Assembly: GCA_022393335.1 (NCBI GenBank)
Contig: JAJEKB010018387.1
Location: 1-64,000 of the forward strand
Direction of reading: 5' to 3'
DNA: 64,000 nt
Source: Macrotrachela quadricornifera
Lineage: Eukaryota; Rotifera; Eurotatoria; Philodinida; Philodinidae
The notes below the pieces were generated by a model. The model made no database searches. It worked only from the letters and a program-made list of their open reading frames with translations, and was not told the DNA's origin. Positions 47,721 through 61,700 of this stretch are shown one piece after another; position 1 is the first letter of the stretch; each line of letters starts with the position of its first letter. The translations under genes and the position numbers were made by a program.

Positions 47721-50700
47721 ACACATGAGTTTTTGTCAAGCTGAAAATGCAATTAATTAGAAGTTTGCGACCTTATACTATCTTCCAATCATAATTTTAC
47801 GAAGATTATTATTTATTTAAAAGATATTAAAATTAATTTTTTAGTCAAATCAAATGAAAAAACTTTGTAATCTTTGATTACAATAATTTTATCGAAAATT
47901 TATTTTGTAGAATTTATTCAGAACAATTGAATATAAAATCTTTCATCTTCTTTAAATAAATTTATATAGATATCAACAATATGTTTTTATTATTTAAATC
48001 GAAAAATACAAATTTCACTAAATAATATATATTTTTATCGAAAAGATATTCGATACAAATGTGAATTTATATCCCAAAAATCTCTATATATATATAAAGA
48101 TTTGTAAGTTGAATATTAATGAAAAAGTTAAAGAAGAAATAACAAAATCATGTTAGATGATGATTCATACTTTTCTATATCTGTCTTTCTCTTATGTTTA
48201 TTGGTTTCTTTCATCATAATATGTTTGATTTTTTCCTTTCTTCTACTATGTGTTCTTCTCCTCTATCCATTGTGACTCATGGAATTTGTTCTCTTTTTTT
48301 TGCCTTGTCAAAATGATGAATGTATTCATCTATATTTAAATGAAAATTGAATTAGTGATCATAATTATACAAGTCTTTTTTCTTCTATTCCTTTTATATT
48401 AATAATATTATCACTTTTTCATGATCAAATAACAGAATTTAGTTTTACAACTTGAAATACGTCGTAATCCAATTCTTGGAGAACTATATTGAAATATAGA
48501 TAATAATGTTTGCTAGGAAGAAATAATTCAAGTTTCAAAACAAAATAATATTTGTGAACTTATTTAAAGCTACCCCACTCAGAAAAGTCAATTATGACCA
48601 AATTTATCGATCTTATGATTCATAAAAGGCTAGATAGGTCAAAGCGTCTACTGTCGGATGTACTATAGTTTATTCATTTTATACAAAGTTTGAAGAAAAT
48701 TGTACGGATTCTTTAAAACATTCTACTCACAATGGAAATGTATGAAGTTTCAGTCAGAAAAATAGAATATATTTGAGTCAGATGAAAGTTCTCACTGCCA
48801 AACTAACAGGGTTAAAATATTAACGTCCCTTGACTTACATAGAGGGAGATATTTAAATTTTAAGTTTAGGTATGAAAGTGAATCAAGTAAGATTTTCTTC
48901 ATTATTATAGAGACAAAACATGGTATTATTCGGGTCATATGACAAAGCATCCTTGATAATCTTAAGATTGGCCGGGACAATACCATATTTTGTTCTTATG
49001 ATAGTAGAGTTAAATTTTCTAGTGGCTGATAGCAAACGTTGTTTCTATGAGCTAGTGGAAAAATTCACTCTACTATTACAAAGAAAAAATATAACAGCGG
49101 GGTTACCATTTTCAATGCTAAAATGTATAAAGATACTCCCATTATTCGCAGACCTTCCCAGCAATAAGGAGGTATAAAATTTTATATATATTTTAGCATC
49201 AAAAATTTCGCTCCCATACTATATATGGAACTCTTATTTGTAATCCAAAAGATCATTAGAATAGATTATCGTTATATATTATAATTAAAGCCGTCTGATG
49301 AGTCTGTCGAGAAAGGACGTAATCACGATAAGGGTGTCCTTCTCTATTCACCCTCATCCGCTCCGTATGCACAATTTACTGCCATTGGATTTATTGTTGT
49401 AAAAAATTTGATAGGGTGCTCTTTGTTTAAATAAAAAAAAATTATTGATCGAGCTAATGAATTGTCTCTCTAGATGAAACAATATTTTTTTTTATTATAA
49501 AAATCGTATTTTATACTATTTATATAAAGACTTCAAAGCTTTATAGGAAAAAAATATCAGAGTAAACTAAACCTTTCGTTTTTGGTTGGAGATAAAGCTA
49601 AAAAACATTGAATAAGCGTAAATTCGATCTTAATACATTTTTTATACTCATCTTTCTTTCTTCATCTCGTAGGATAATCTCGCATATATATTCTATATAT
49701 GATTCATATGACAAGACCAGATCATATAAATATGATACACACTATTAATATATTTTTATTATAGAGATAAAAAAAAATCATATTTATTTAAATCTGATCA
49801 ACCAGTTAATATTTATAAGTCATTACTTTACACGAAGAAACGATTGGGAAAATTTATTTGATTAAAAATTGTTTTTAAATTTTTTAATCATTAAATGTTC
49901 CCATGTCCCTTATTCGAAAAATTCAAAGTATTTAATTGATTTCAAAATAATCTAGATTTTCTTTCCCATAAAATATTATTTTTCATTCAAGGTTGCAATG
50001 CCTCTATTTTAGAAAAAAAAATCATTCATTACATTTATTATAATAAGTAAAATTATATTTTTTAACTTTATTAATTACTCAATGTCTCCATGTTCACTAA
50101 ATCATAATAACAGATATATATTGTACCGACACTTAAAAAACTAAGATTTTTTTTAAAAAATATCATTTAAATTAAAAAAAATTCTAAAATAATCAAACCT
50201 ATCTTCACTGCTCTATATAACTTAGGTAGATTGTAAAATACGAATTCAATCATCTTATAAAACTAGACTTTTATTTCTGAATATATTTTAAAACGACAGT
50301 ATATTCTATGCCAATAAATCATGTGATTCGTCACCCTCACCATCAAAGAGGCTGCACCAACAAGCTTTTTTTTTTTTATAATGGCTTACTTTTGTAAAGG
50401 TTAATATTACGAAGTTCTCTTAAACAAACTTGAAACTTAATTTTAAGGGTTAATTAAAAAATATGACTTAATATTAAATTGAAGTTAATAGCCCACCCCT
50501 TGCTACAACAATATGATTTTTTTGTATTCTTTTCAATTGAATTCGTTCTTGCTGGCTGTTAATTTTTCAAGTTTCATATGAATGAAATTCTATCGAATAT
50601 TAAGGTATCTTTATATTATCTTTTGTAGCTTTACATTTTAAACCTGCTTTAATGATAGACTCTTAACGAAGATACAAAACGCATCGTAAGATGCTTTAAA

Positions 50701-51157
50701 TATATTCCCTTTGAAACTCATCCAAACACCATCAAGACAATTGTGATGTTGCCGACTGTTTTTGCGACATTAACAGCAGTGAAGAAAAGGGTGGCAGAAC
50801 AATAACAAGCATATTTTTGTAAAAAGGATACTTGACTAGTTTTTTCACACTTTCTTCTTATTTACATATATTTCCATTTGAATGTTTTTCGTCGAGTGTC
50901 TCTCAAATCTAAACCTTTTTAAAAAAAGCAAACATTTTGTATATATACATGAATTCTTCAGTTGACACTCGTTAACAACATTTCATTTTGTAAACTTTCA
51001 TCGTGAAGAATACATCAATACTGCTGAGTGAATACCAACATAAAGGTAGTGAAATTTTGGTCTTCTTTTTTACAAATTATATCTAGATTGGTAGAAACAA
51101 TCAAGAGAATAAAATGAAACTGTAGGAATACGTTCCCTAATAGTTGATCATCACTGA
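47721..51157. other. Gene-poor 3.4 kb
   Basis: Very AT-rich, with no recognised exon. The two opposed ORFs at 48792-48986 and 48920-49177 share mirrored pieces (SRPILRLSRMLCHMTRIIP against SYDKASLIILRLAGTIP), hinting at a small inverted repeat. A hammerhead-like motif near 49290-49340 is described under findings. Confidence 0.4.
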
Positions 51158-51777
51158 CGAGAGAACATTCCCAACTGTTAGATCGCTTTTCGGTTGGTTC
51201 TATTGCCATTCGACCAATCTTAGTGAGTAGTAAAAAGTCTATTTTGGTTTGCTTTTCCAGTCTCCTATTATCGACTTAAGGGAAGTTTTACTGAATTTTT
51301 AGCCTATAGGTATAAGAATCCATGAGAAGTGGAATGATCGTATTTTGAGCTGAAATCTTGTCCATAGATGGCGCTCATGGTCATTAGAAAATTCACAAAG
51401 TTTGAGCCCAGACAAATTACCCTTGTCGAGGTATTGGCTTGCATTGAAAATATCCCTGTTTTGAAACACAGCCCAAAAGAGAGGTTTTTTAAAGTGCGAT
51501 TATTTCGACAAGGATATGTTTCTTCCGACTCAAACTTTGGCAATTTTCTAATGACTATGAGTACTGTTTATGGACAAAATTTTAGTTCAAAATTAGGTCA
51601 TTTAGGTTCTCATGGTTTCTCATACCTATAGGTCCAATATTCAATAAAACCTCTATCAGCCGATAATAGAAGATAGGAAAAGTAGATCAAAATAGACTTT
51701 TTTACTACTCACCAAGACTAATCGAATGGCAATAAAAGCAATCGAAAAGTGTTTTAACAGTTAGGAATGTTCCCTTG
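51158..51777. mobile_element. 620-bp fold-back element, same family as 6533-7142
   Basis: Almost the entire element is an imperfect inverted repeat around 51467, with arms of about 300 bp. Ends read cgagagaacattcccaactg and caagggaacattcctaactg. TAA follows the right end (51778-51780); the left flank is tga, so one duplication copy has probably mutated. The opposed ORFs at 51304-51543 and 51368-51631 are the two arms (both contain a YGQ.FSSK piece). Confidence 0.8.
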
Positions 51778-52643
51778 TAAGTATAGCGTTTGAAATCCTG
51801 TTAATAGCTTGTAATAAGTATTTCAACAAGCTATACATCTGAAGTTTGAAGGATCAGATCTAGATCCAGAGTTGTGTAATAATAAAATTTTACCATCCAC
51901 AACCCACCTTTGCAGTACAGGAGCACCGAATGTCAGGTGGTAATATACAAATTTATACAGCGAGGTATTTGCCGTCCTAAAAATTTTCTAGTAGAAGCCT
52001 TGCGGCCCATCTGGTCCGACAGTTTTCCACAATTTAATTGGACACTTTGTCTCGGAATATTATTGAGGCCGGCAACATTTTAAACGAAGATTCGCTGTTC
52101 ATTCGTCTTCCTCAGTCCCATCCACGATAGTACTACTCCCGCATAACCTTTTCTCCTTTCGAGATATGCCGTAACTTTCCCGATGATTTTTCGCAACTTG
52201 TCGACTTCTCAATAAGATGGCCTGAACCATAGTTCAGTTCGGTGCTGTCTCTCTTAAAATGATTAATTGCTGACTTCGTCAACAATCGTGATCCCTGCAT
52301 AAATGCCGACAGTAGGTGGTGTCTGTACGACTAGCTTGTCCTCTTCGGTCGCTGTCGGATCAATGCCGGATTTCGTGCTAGAAGACCGAGACAAGAGCTT
52401 CATGTACGTTTACGAGTACACCACATGAAGGTTTCGACATTGTACCCTGATGAAATCGCATGATAGTATATGGCCTTAAGGGTCTATGTAACTGTTTCAA
52501 CTCAATTGATCAAAGTCGAAATGGTAAAAACAGTAAGAATTGCAATTAAGCCTAGTAGATGAACAGTTTACCGAATGTTCAGTCGTTTCTCTATTTGGGA
52601 ATAGTAATCTGTGACGGGAAGAGGAAAAGTTTCAATTTTCTTG
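51778..52643. other. Intergenic with a GC-richer segment
   Basis: About 51950-52450 is visibly richer in G and C than its surroundings. On the minus strand it has a TATA-like word (ctgtataaatttgtatatta). No open frame longer than a few dozen codons. Possibly a solo LTR or other transposon piece; not identified. Confidence 0.35.
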
Positions 52644-52652
52644 TTATATATA
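52644..52652 (+). promoter_or_regulatory. Probable TATA box of the giant NHL gene
   Basis: ttatatata lies 56-64 bp upstream of ATG 52708. With initiation about 30 bp downstream, the transcript would start after the ATG at 52660, which favours 52708 as the real start. Confidence 0.5.
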
Positions 52653-52707
52653 CATCAACATGCGTCTTCAATCATGCTTCACAAAAGACATTTATTTCGT
52701 TCTAGCA

Positions 52708-55700
52708 ATGGCTCCTAATCTCGGCTTGCTTAGCATTCTTGGAGTCATACTCATGTAAGTAAAATATGGTTGTCATTCTCCAATTTCTACTTCACATTTT
52801 TATATTTAGATTCTGCCTAGCACCGATTCAAGGTATATAAAAATATGTTTCGTTGTTTGCTATAGCCTAGCACCATAGGAAATATACTAAAATCATGACG
52901 GCTCATGTTCATGCCTATTGAAAAAGCTTTGTGCATTTCTGTTTGATGGGCTAAACAACGTAAGCCATGGCGGACTCCTACGAAAAATGCTCAATGCAGA
53001 TTCCCAAACATTTGTTGAATTTTAGACATGTTGTAGTAGCAATAGTTTTATGTGTTTTGACGCCAGTTGTTCTGAAAAATGTCGAACTTCTCGATATTTT
53101 TAGAGAGCACCCACGAGACTATCGAGAAATCGAAGCACTGAAGTAATTTCAGCTTTTTGGTTTCGTATGCTCAACTAACGAGGGAATTTCCTCACGTGTA
53201 ACTCTGACGTATCAATGAGTTCTTGTTCACAAATATAATATAGTGCTTTAGAAAAAGCCTTAAAAAGATTTGGGTTTCGGGTCCTTTCTTCAAAAGTCAT
53301 GAATATTTGAATTTCGCTTCTATATAGCTCATAATGTACAATATCAAAAAAAATTAATAACTTTAAGAGAATAGAAAAGTGAATCTGTTGTACTCATAAG
53401 AAATGTTAATCTTCTAGTTATTCATATTATCGAGCTATAGAATTTCTGATTCGAGAAAAGAAAATTAGATGTTTGTACAGGATGATGATACATGATATGT
53501 TTGATGGATTCAATATATAGAAAAAATTATGTTTGCCGGGTAGTTAGACTTTTAATCTGAGAGTTTGCATTAGAGTAGTGAATATTATTCCTATGCTATG
53601 CAAAAGTTTTTCATTCAACATATTTCTTTTTTATACTACTAATTTAAGTTTTTCTTACTATATTATACAGAAAAAGCACGCAGAATGTTCTGCTCAATGT
53701 ACTTATATGATACTACTAATTTAGGCACTTGTAATCAATATTAATGGGGAAAAAAAATTTCTTTTTAATAGGACAGTGCACTATTGATTTTCTTTAGGCA
53801 AACCAAATTCTATAGATCGATAATATGAAGAACTAAAACATAAATTTACTAATTTTTTTAAATTGTATATTATGAGTCATATAGAAGCACAATTCAAATC
53901 TTCATAAATTTTGAAGAAAAGATCGTGAACCCACATTGTAGAAAGATTTTTACTAGTACACTATATAGTATCTGTGGACAAAAAAATCCTCGCACCTTTG
54001 ATTGAGTTGGTGAAAAGTTAGACTGACACAACTGTTAAATAAATCCATTGACACATTAGAAGACCTCCTGTGAAAGTTGATTTTTTGAAATCATTTTGTT
54101 GAAATTATCGAGGGTTTTCGAGTCCTATGCATATATCGATATCTTAATTTAGTATAGACAATATTTTGCTGTTGCTGTCGTAGCAATGTATCAATTCGAA
54201 ATTGGATATTTCATGAGAGAATCATAATAAGAAAGAATAGTTAAGTAGAAGATACGTTTCTCTGCGAAAAAAAGTGTCTTGTAGTCATTTTGATGCTCCT
54301 TTACATTATGTTCTGAAGAAAATTTCTCGATTCTGTACAAAAAAGAATTGTTGGTTGATGTACTCTGCATTTTGGAATTCAAAGTGGTCGAAAGACATGT
54401 AGGTTTTCGATAAAAGATCTCGGAAACTGTAAAAGTATTCTTAGATGCCTCTTCGGATACGCAACGATATTTCAGAGAAGAACCTGTTTCCGAAAGAACT
54501 TCCGAGCTAATTTAAGTTTTATAGGGTACGGAGATGTTTTAGAATGTATAACTACAAAAAAATCCAGTTCAATGAATGAATTCGTTCGGGACATTAAGTC
54601 TAGAAAATCACTTTTACAAGTTCTCAGTTTTAGAGTTTTCATCGAAAGATTTCCTCTAAATCTGAAGGTTAAATATTTTTTACATAGCTTCTGCCAAAGT
54701 TCATAAAACTGTTGCGTTCACTATATGACTCTACTGATATAAAGAGAGTGACTTTTTTCTTTTTTTATTTTGTGCAGCTCAAAATGGAACTGTCTGCGCA
54801 ACAGCCACTTGGAACAATACCATTAGAAATGTCGCAGGGATTGCGGGTTCAGCGAGTACCTCTGCTAATTATCTTTATAATCCCTATGACGTTTTCGTCG
54901 ATCAAAGTCAAGCACTTTTTGTTGCCGACTGTAGTTCCAATAGGATTAAGAAATTCCTGAACGGCTCAACGACTTCCACAACTGTTAGTGGTCTAACCTT
55001 GTCATGTCCAACTGGTGTCTTCGTTACCCCCAATGGAACTTTGTACGTTATTGATTATAACAACTATCGGATTCAGCGCTGGAGTGCTGGTATAGTCACC
55101 ATAGTGGCTGGTGCACATGGCAATGGTGCAGCGTTGACTCAGATGTCAGGTAGTTATGGATTATCTGTTGATTCCGCCTTCAACATATATATTTCCGAGT
55201 ATCAGAATTGTCGCGTTACTCGGTGGGCAAATGGTAACACAACTGCTGGGGGACTAGTACGTTTTAATTGATGAAAAAATGCACATATTATTAGTATTTT
55301 GCTTTTCTTATTCTGTCTATTTATGCTAGGTCGCTGGTGGTAATGGTTGTGGTAGTGCTCTAAACCAGCTATACTATCCACGAGGCATCTATGTGAATAG
55401 TAATAGAACTTTGTTTGTCGCGGATAACTATAACCATAGAATTCAGAAATGGGTGTATGGTGAGAAAAATATTTTTTTCCATTTTAATGATTCTTTACAA
55501 TATTCTTAGGATCCACTACTGGTGTGACTGTTGCCGGAGAATCTGCCGTTGCCGGTTCATTATCATATCAATTGAATTATCCAACATCGATTACCTTCGA
55601 TCAATACGATAATATGTATGTACTAGACAATAGCAACAGCCGGATTCAAAGATGGGCTTCAGGAGCAACCTACGGAATCACTGTAGTCTCGGCTGCTATG

Positions 55701-58700
55701 AACACTCCATATGGATTGAAATTCGATTTTACTGGGAATCTGTACGTCGCCGAGTATTCCTATCATCGAATTGCCTCTTTTAAAATGAATTGCCGTAAGT
55801 TTCATATACTGCTGTATTGTTTTGATTCGATTGACAAAACGACGTAGTACAATACATTTCATTTTATTTTTGTTCATTAATTTATTTCTCATCCATTTTC
55901 AGCAACGATGACGACAACAACAACAACAATTGCACCATCGAGTACGATCTAAATTGATATCCGACAATGATTTTAACTGCTTATTCATTTTTAGCTCAGG
56001 CAACAAATCGTGTGTGTGCCACCACCTACTGGAATGCTACCTTTTTAATGGTGGCCGGAACAACAGGTAGTAGCGGCACTTCAGCGACATTATTATCATC
56101 TCCCTATAACGTTTTTCTCGACGGACTCAATCGTACATATGTGGTTGATACCGGAAACAACCGAATTCAACGATTTCTTTCGGGTATGTCATGAAAACTA
56201 GCAAAGGAACTCTGTCATGAATATTTTGTTTCAGGTTCGACTACAGGCACTACTGTTGCCGGATGGTATACTTCTGCTGGCAGTTCAATTGGTCAATTTA
56301 GCACTCCCACAGCAGTTTATGTCGATGTGAATGGATCAATCTACGTCGTTGATAGTGGCAACTATCGAGTTCAAAAATGGTATTATAACGAGCCATTCGG
56401 ACGTACGATTATTGGAGGTCAAGGAAATGGAGTCACATTCAATAGGATCTCAACAACGTATGCATTCTACGTTGACTCTCAGACGAATATATATGTGTCA
56501 GAATATGGAAATAATCGTGTAACCTTTTGGGCAGCAGGCAATACGACAGCTGGCAGACTAGTAAGCATCTCTAACTGACGAAACAAATTGTCTATTTGAA
56601 ATATTTTATTAAGGTGGCTGGTGGTAATGGTGCTGGTAATGCAGCGAATCAAGCCAATGCTCCTTGGGGCATTTATGTTGACGTCAATGGCACGCTATTC
56701 GTTGTCGAATATGCTGCTCATCGAGTTTCGAAATGGCTTAAAAGTAAGAGATATACTTGTTGCTATGAGATATTTATAATTTTTATAGATGCTACCTCTG
56801 GTATCACCGTTGCTGGTCAATCAGGAGTCTCTGGACCATGGGCATATCTTTTTTCAAATCCGACAGCACTAGCTGTCGATCAATATGGATATTTATATGT
56901 GTTGGACCGCGGAAACAAGCGTATTCAACGCTGGTGGCCTGGTGCAAGTTATGGATTCACTGTAGCATCTTCAACAACTCTGAATACTCCTACTGGTTTA
57001 AGCATTGGTATAACAGGTAATCTTGTCGTGGCCGATACCTCTAATCATCGTGTAATATCATTTCCAGCGGTTTGTCGTAAGTTTTTTCAATTTTTTTTTC
57101 TTGATATTTTTGTTTAGAAATCCTAGTAGCTAGGTCATATAATTAAAAAATGTGATAATACAACTTATGACTGATGAGCTTGTATTATTCATACATAATT
57201 GAGATTCTTATCGTTCAATTCTTTTCATATTTTCTTATGGATATTTCGAATTTCTTCATCTCATACAGAATCAGTAATCTAGTTGAGCAATCTGAGAGTG
57301 ATTATATATGATGTGTGTGTGTGCTAAATTTCGTAATAGTTTATGAAAGAAAAACAAAATGTGATTCGTATCTATCTTTATCCTTATGCAAATAACTCTC
57401 TGCTTCGCGTTTTTAGCACCGGTTACAACAACGACTGCGGCACCTTCGAGTATGTTTTCTTACTGTTCTAATATAAAGAATTGTATATTCAATATTTTCA
57501 AATTTTTCTTAATCTAATAAATAGCTTTACCACCGAACCAAGTGTGCGCAACAGCAATCTGGAATTCAACTTTCAGTCTTGCAGCTGGAACAGGAACTGC
57601 TGGTTCTACAGCTACACTTTTGTATAATCCCTATGACGTATTTATCGATGGACAACAAAGTATTTATGTTGTTGACAGTTATAACAATCGCGTTCAGAAA
57701 TACCCCGCTGGTCAGTAGCTCTCATCAGTAAAAGTTTTCACCGACTTTTTTATTGTTGAATATAGGTTCCAATGTAAGCACGACTGTTGCTGGATTATCG
57801 TTGACTCTTGGAGTGTCACCGACTGCTGGTTCTGCATCACCACAATTTAACTTGCCCACAGGGATCTTTGTCGATCTCACTGGAATTATTTATGTGGCTG
57901 ACTATAATAATTATCGTGTTCAGAAATGGTTACCAGGAGACCCATTCGGATCGACAGTGGTCGGTGGTCGTGGATTAGGTACTACATTCGACAAGATAGG
58001 AGGTGTTCAAGAAATCTATGTCGATGCTCAGTCAAATATATATGTCTCCGAATATACCAATCATCGCGTGAGTTTATGGACCGCAGGAAACACGACAGCT
58101 GGCAGATTGGTGTGTATTCTCTAAGAAACATTTTTTTTTATGTATTTGCTTTATTTAGGTGGCTGGAACTAGCAACGGTGTAGCTGGTAGTGGAGCCAAT
58201 CAACTGAACAGTCCTTGGGGTATCTATGTGATTGGCAACGGTACTTTATACATTGTCGATCTAAATAATCATCGCGTTCAGAGATGGCTTCGAAGTGAGA
58301 TTTCTTGTTGCTAAATCGAAGTTTATATTTTTATGAATGATTCGTAGATGCTATCTCTGGTTCTACGGTGGCAGGACAATCTGGAGTCGCCGGTGCATTT
58401 TCGTATCAATTCAGCAGTCCGACATCGATTACTTTTGATCAATATGGTTACATGTACGTGTTGGACTCAGGAAATAAGCGTATTCAACGTTGGTGGCCTG
58501 GTGCAACGTATGGTGTGACTGTTGCATCTTCTACAGCGATGTCTAATCCGCGAGGATTGAACCTCGACACTTCCGGGAACCTTTACATAGCCGACTATTC
58601 AAATCATCGGGTTCTGAAATTTCCAGTTTTCTGCCGTGAGTAAAAGAATGAATTCAATGGAAATTGTCCTTCGTAAAATATTGAATCAAATAGATATGCT

Positions 58701-61700
58701 GATCTTTTAGAACGGAAACAGGAATGAATTGAAAAACATTCTTTCAATTTTTTCGTTCTGGATGTAGAAAAGAGAGAGAATCGATGAATAAGGCGAATCC
58801 TCTGAGAAAAAAGTTGGTAGAACTAAATAAAACAAATCTTTTCTTGACGAATGATAAAAATCTAATTCGTTCTTGTATTCTAGCTGCAAGCACGACAACT
58901 ACTGCGCCACCTGCAAGTAAGATTGTTTGTGTCCAATTAATTTGTGGTATTATGATACTTCTGATTTTTAGCTCAATTACCAAACCAAGTATGTGCCACT
59001 GCACAATGGAATGCTACCTTTTCGGTCGTAGGTGGAACAACATCGACCGCCGGCAACACAGCAGCACGACTTTCTTCGCCCCACGATGTGTTTGTTGATG
59101 GTTATGGTAATACCTATGTTGCCGACTATTCGAACAATCGAATTCAACGATTTACTTCAAGTATGAGTATTTATTCATATCAGAATTGTTGTTATCTCTT
59201 ATGTCGTTTAAGGTCCACTGAATGGTACTACAGTGGCTGGTGGTCTCACCAGCGGATCTGGCTACAGTCAATTATATTTACCAACGGCCGTCTTTCTCGA
59301 TTCCAACCAAACATTGTATATTCTTGATTCTGGCAATTATCGTGTTCAAAAATGGTTATATAGAGAGCCACTCGGGTTTACAGTGGCCGGTGGTTATGGT
59401 CTTGGTTCGACAGCAAACAAAATATCAACAAGCTATGGACTCTTTGTTGATCGCCAATCGAATATTTACATCTCGGATACAGCAAATCATCGTGTCGTTT
59501 TCTGGCAGGCAAGAAACACGACGACTGGACGAGTGGTAAATGTTTTTTTTACCCAATGATGAATGTATTTTTATCTTGTTTACTTACAATAGATCGCTGG
59601 TGGTAATGGAGCTAGTAACGGAGCAAATCAACTCTACAATCCACGAGGAATTTTCGTGGATTCGACCAATGCTTTGTACATTGCAGATTATACAAACCAT
59701 CGAGTTCAAAGATGGCTAAGTGGTAAGAATCCTAACGGCTTTTTTCTAACCGCTTGTTCTTTCTCTTATGATAGGTGCTTCAAGTGGTACAACTGTTGCC
59801 GGAGATTCAACGGGTGCTTCTGGCTCATTGTTATATCAACTCACAAATCCAACAGCAGTGATTGTCGATCAATATAGTAATATCTACGTATTAGATAGTG
59901 GTAATCGGCGAATTCAGAAATGGGAACCGGGAAGTACATTTGGAATTACGGTTGTGTATGAGCTTAGTCTTAGTAGTCCACTCGGCATGCGTTTCGGTGC
60001 GACTGGCAATCTAGTTGTGGCTGATACATCACAACACCGTATAGTGTCCTTCGGTGTTTATTGTCGTGAGTATTCTTCTAGCTCTTGAGGGGTCAAGATT
60101 GTTTCGCTTTCAGTTGTAAATTCGTTTTCGAGTATATGAATAATGTTTCTATTGAAAAAGTCATTATTTTCTAAATTGATTAATGTATCTCTTCTATAGC
60201 ACCACCAACAACAACAACTCCAAAGCCCTTAAGTATGTTTGAATGAAATTCTTTTGTTTATTTTTTTTGTCATGAGTTATTTCTTTCGATAGCTCAAATT
60301 CCAAATCAAATATGCGCAGGACCATCATGGAGTTCTACTTTTACGACTGTGGTCGGAACTGGAGTCAGTGGTACATCAGCCAGCACACTATATAATCCAT
60401 TTTCTGTTTATATTGATGGTCTCGACACTATGTATGTTGCCGACTATAATAATCATCGTGTTCAAAAATTTCTTTCTGGTTAGTAAATTGCATCATTAGT
60501 TGCGCATGTTCATTTTTTATGATATTAAGGTTCAACGGTCGGTATCCAAGTAGCTGGAACAGGAACAACTGCTGGAACCACAGGTTTCTATCTTAACAAA
60601 CCAACAGCAGTGTTTGTAAACTCTAATGGAGTGCTCTACGTTCTTGATTCTCTTAATTATCGGGTCCAGCAATGGTCACCGGGGCAACCTGTAGGGGTAA
60701 CTGTGGCTGGCGGTCGTGGTCAAGGTGCAGCATTTACCCAAATATCTACGAGTTATGCATTACATGTCGATACTCAGTCGAATGTTTATATCTCTGATTG
60801 TGGTAACAATCGCATACATTTCTGGGCTTATGGAAATACGACAGCTGGTAGAATGGTATGTATCTCTTGTTAAATATATTTTGCTATCGCATTTGCTTGT
60901 TTCAGGTGGCTGGTAACAACGTAGCTGGTAGTGGAGCAAATCAACTCAATTGTCCGTGGGGCATTTATGTGGCTAGCAACGGTACTATGTACATTGTCGA
61001 TCGAAATAATCACAGAATTCAGCGATGGCTTCCAGGTAAGATTTCTTATTGTTGAGTCAAAATGCGTGTTTTCATGAATGATTCATAGGTGCTACTACTG
61101 GAACTACGGTGGCAGGACAATCTGGTGTTGCCGGCGCATATTCATACCAACTCAACAGTCCAACCTGGGTCACTATCGATGTTAATAACAATATCTATGT
61201 ATTGGATCTCGGAAACAATCGTATTCAACGCTGGTGGTTTGGTTCAACATTTGGAGTGACCATTGTCTCTAGTTCATCATTAGCAAATGGAAGAGGAATG
61301 AGTATAGATCTGGCAGGAGACTTGATCGTGGCTGACTATGTTAATCATCGTATCATATCATATAATATCACATGCGGTAAGCAGAAAAAACTTTTGTCAT
61401 ATATCAATTTAGAAGAAAAGGCATAATGTAACTTCACATTAACATACATAGAGGCATGGATAAAGTTTTAAAAAAAGACATCAGAACACATGATTGTCAG
61501 CGTTGAAGTTAAATTAAATCTGTGCTCATCATAAAAATTCCTAATAGGACTATCTTGTCAAGTTCGAGTTGAGCTATGTTCGTAGAATTTGATCAGCTCT
61601 GAAGTGAACAGGATTTCATAGAATTAGTTTATATATTGCAGCATTAACAACGACAACAGCAAGTACTGTACCAACCATAAGTAAGACTCGTATCAAATAG

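Noticed and set aside
52660..52707. Upstream in-frame ATG of the giant NHL gene
   Set aside because: It lies only 8 bp after the TATA-like box and adds a polar segment before the signal peptide; the ATG at 52708 gives a cleaner signal sequence.
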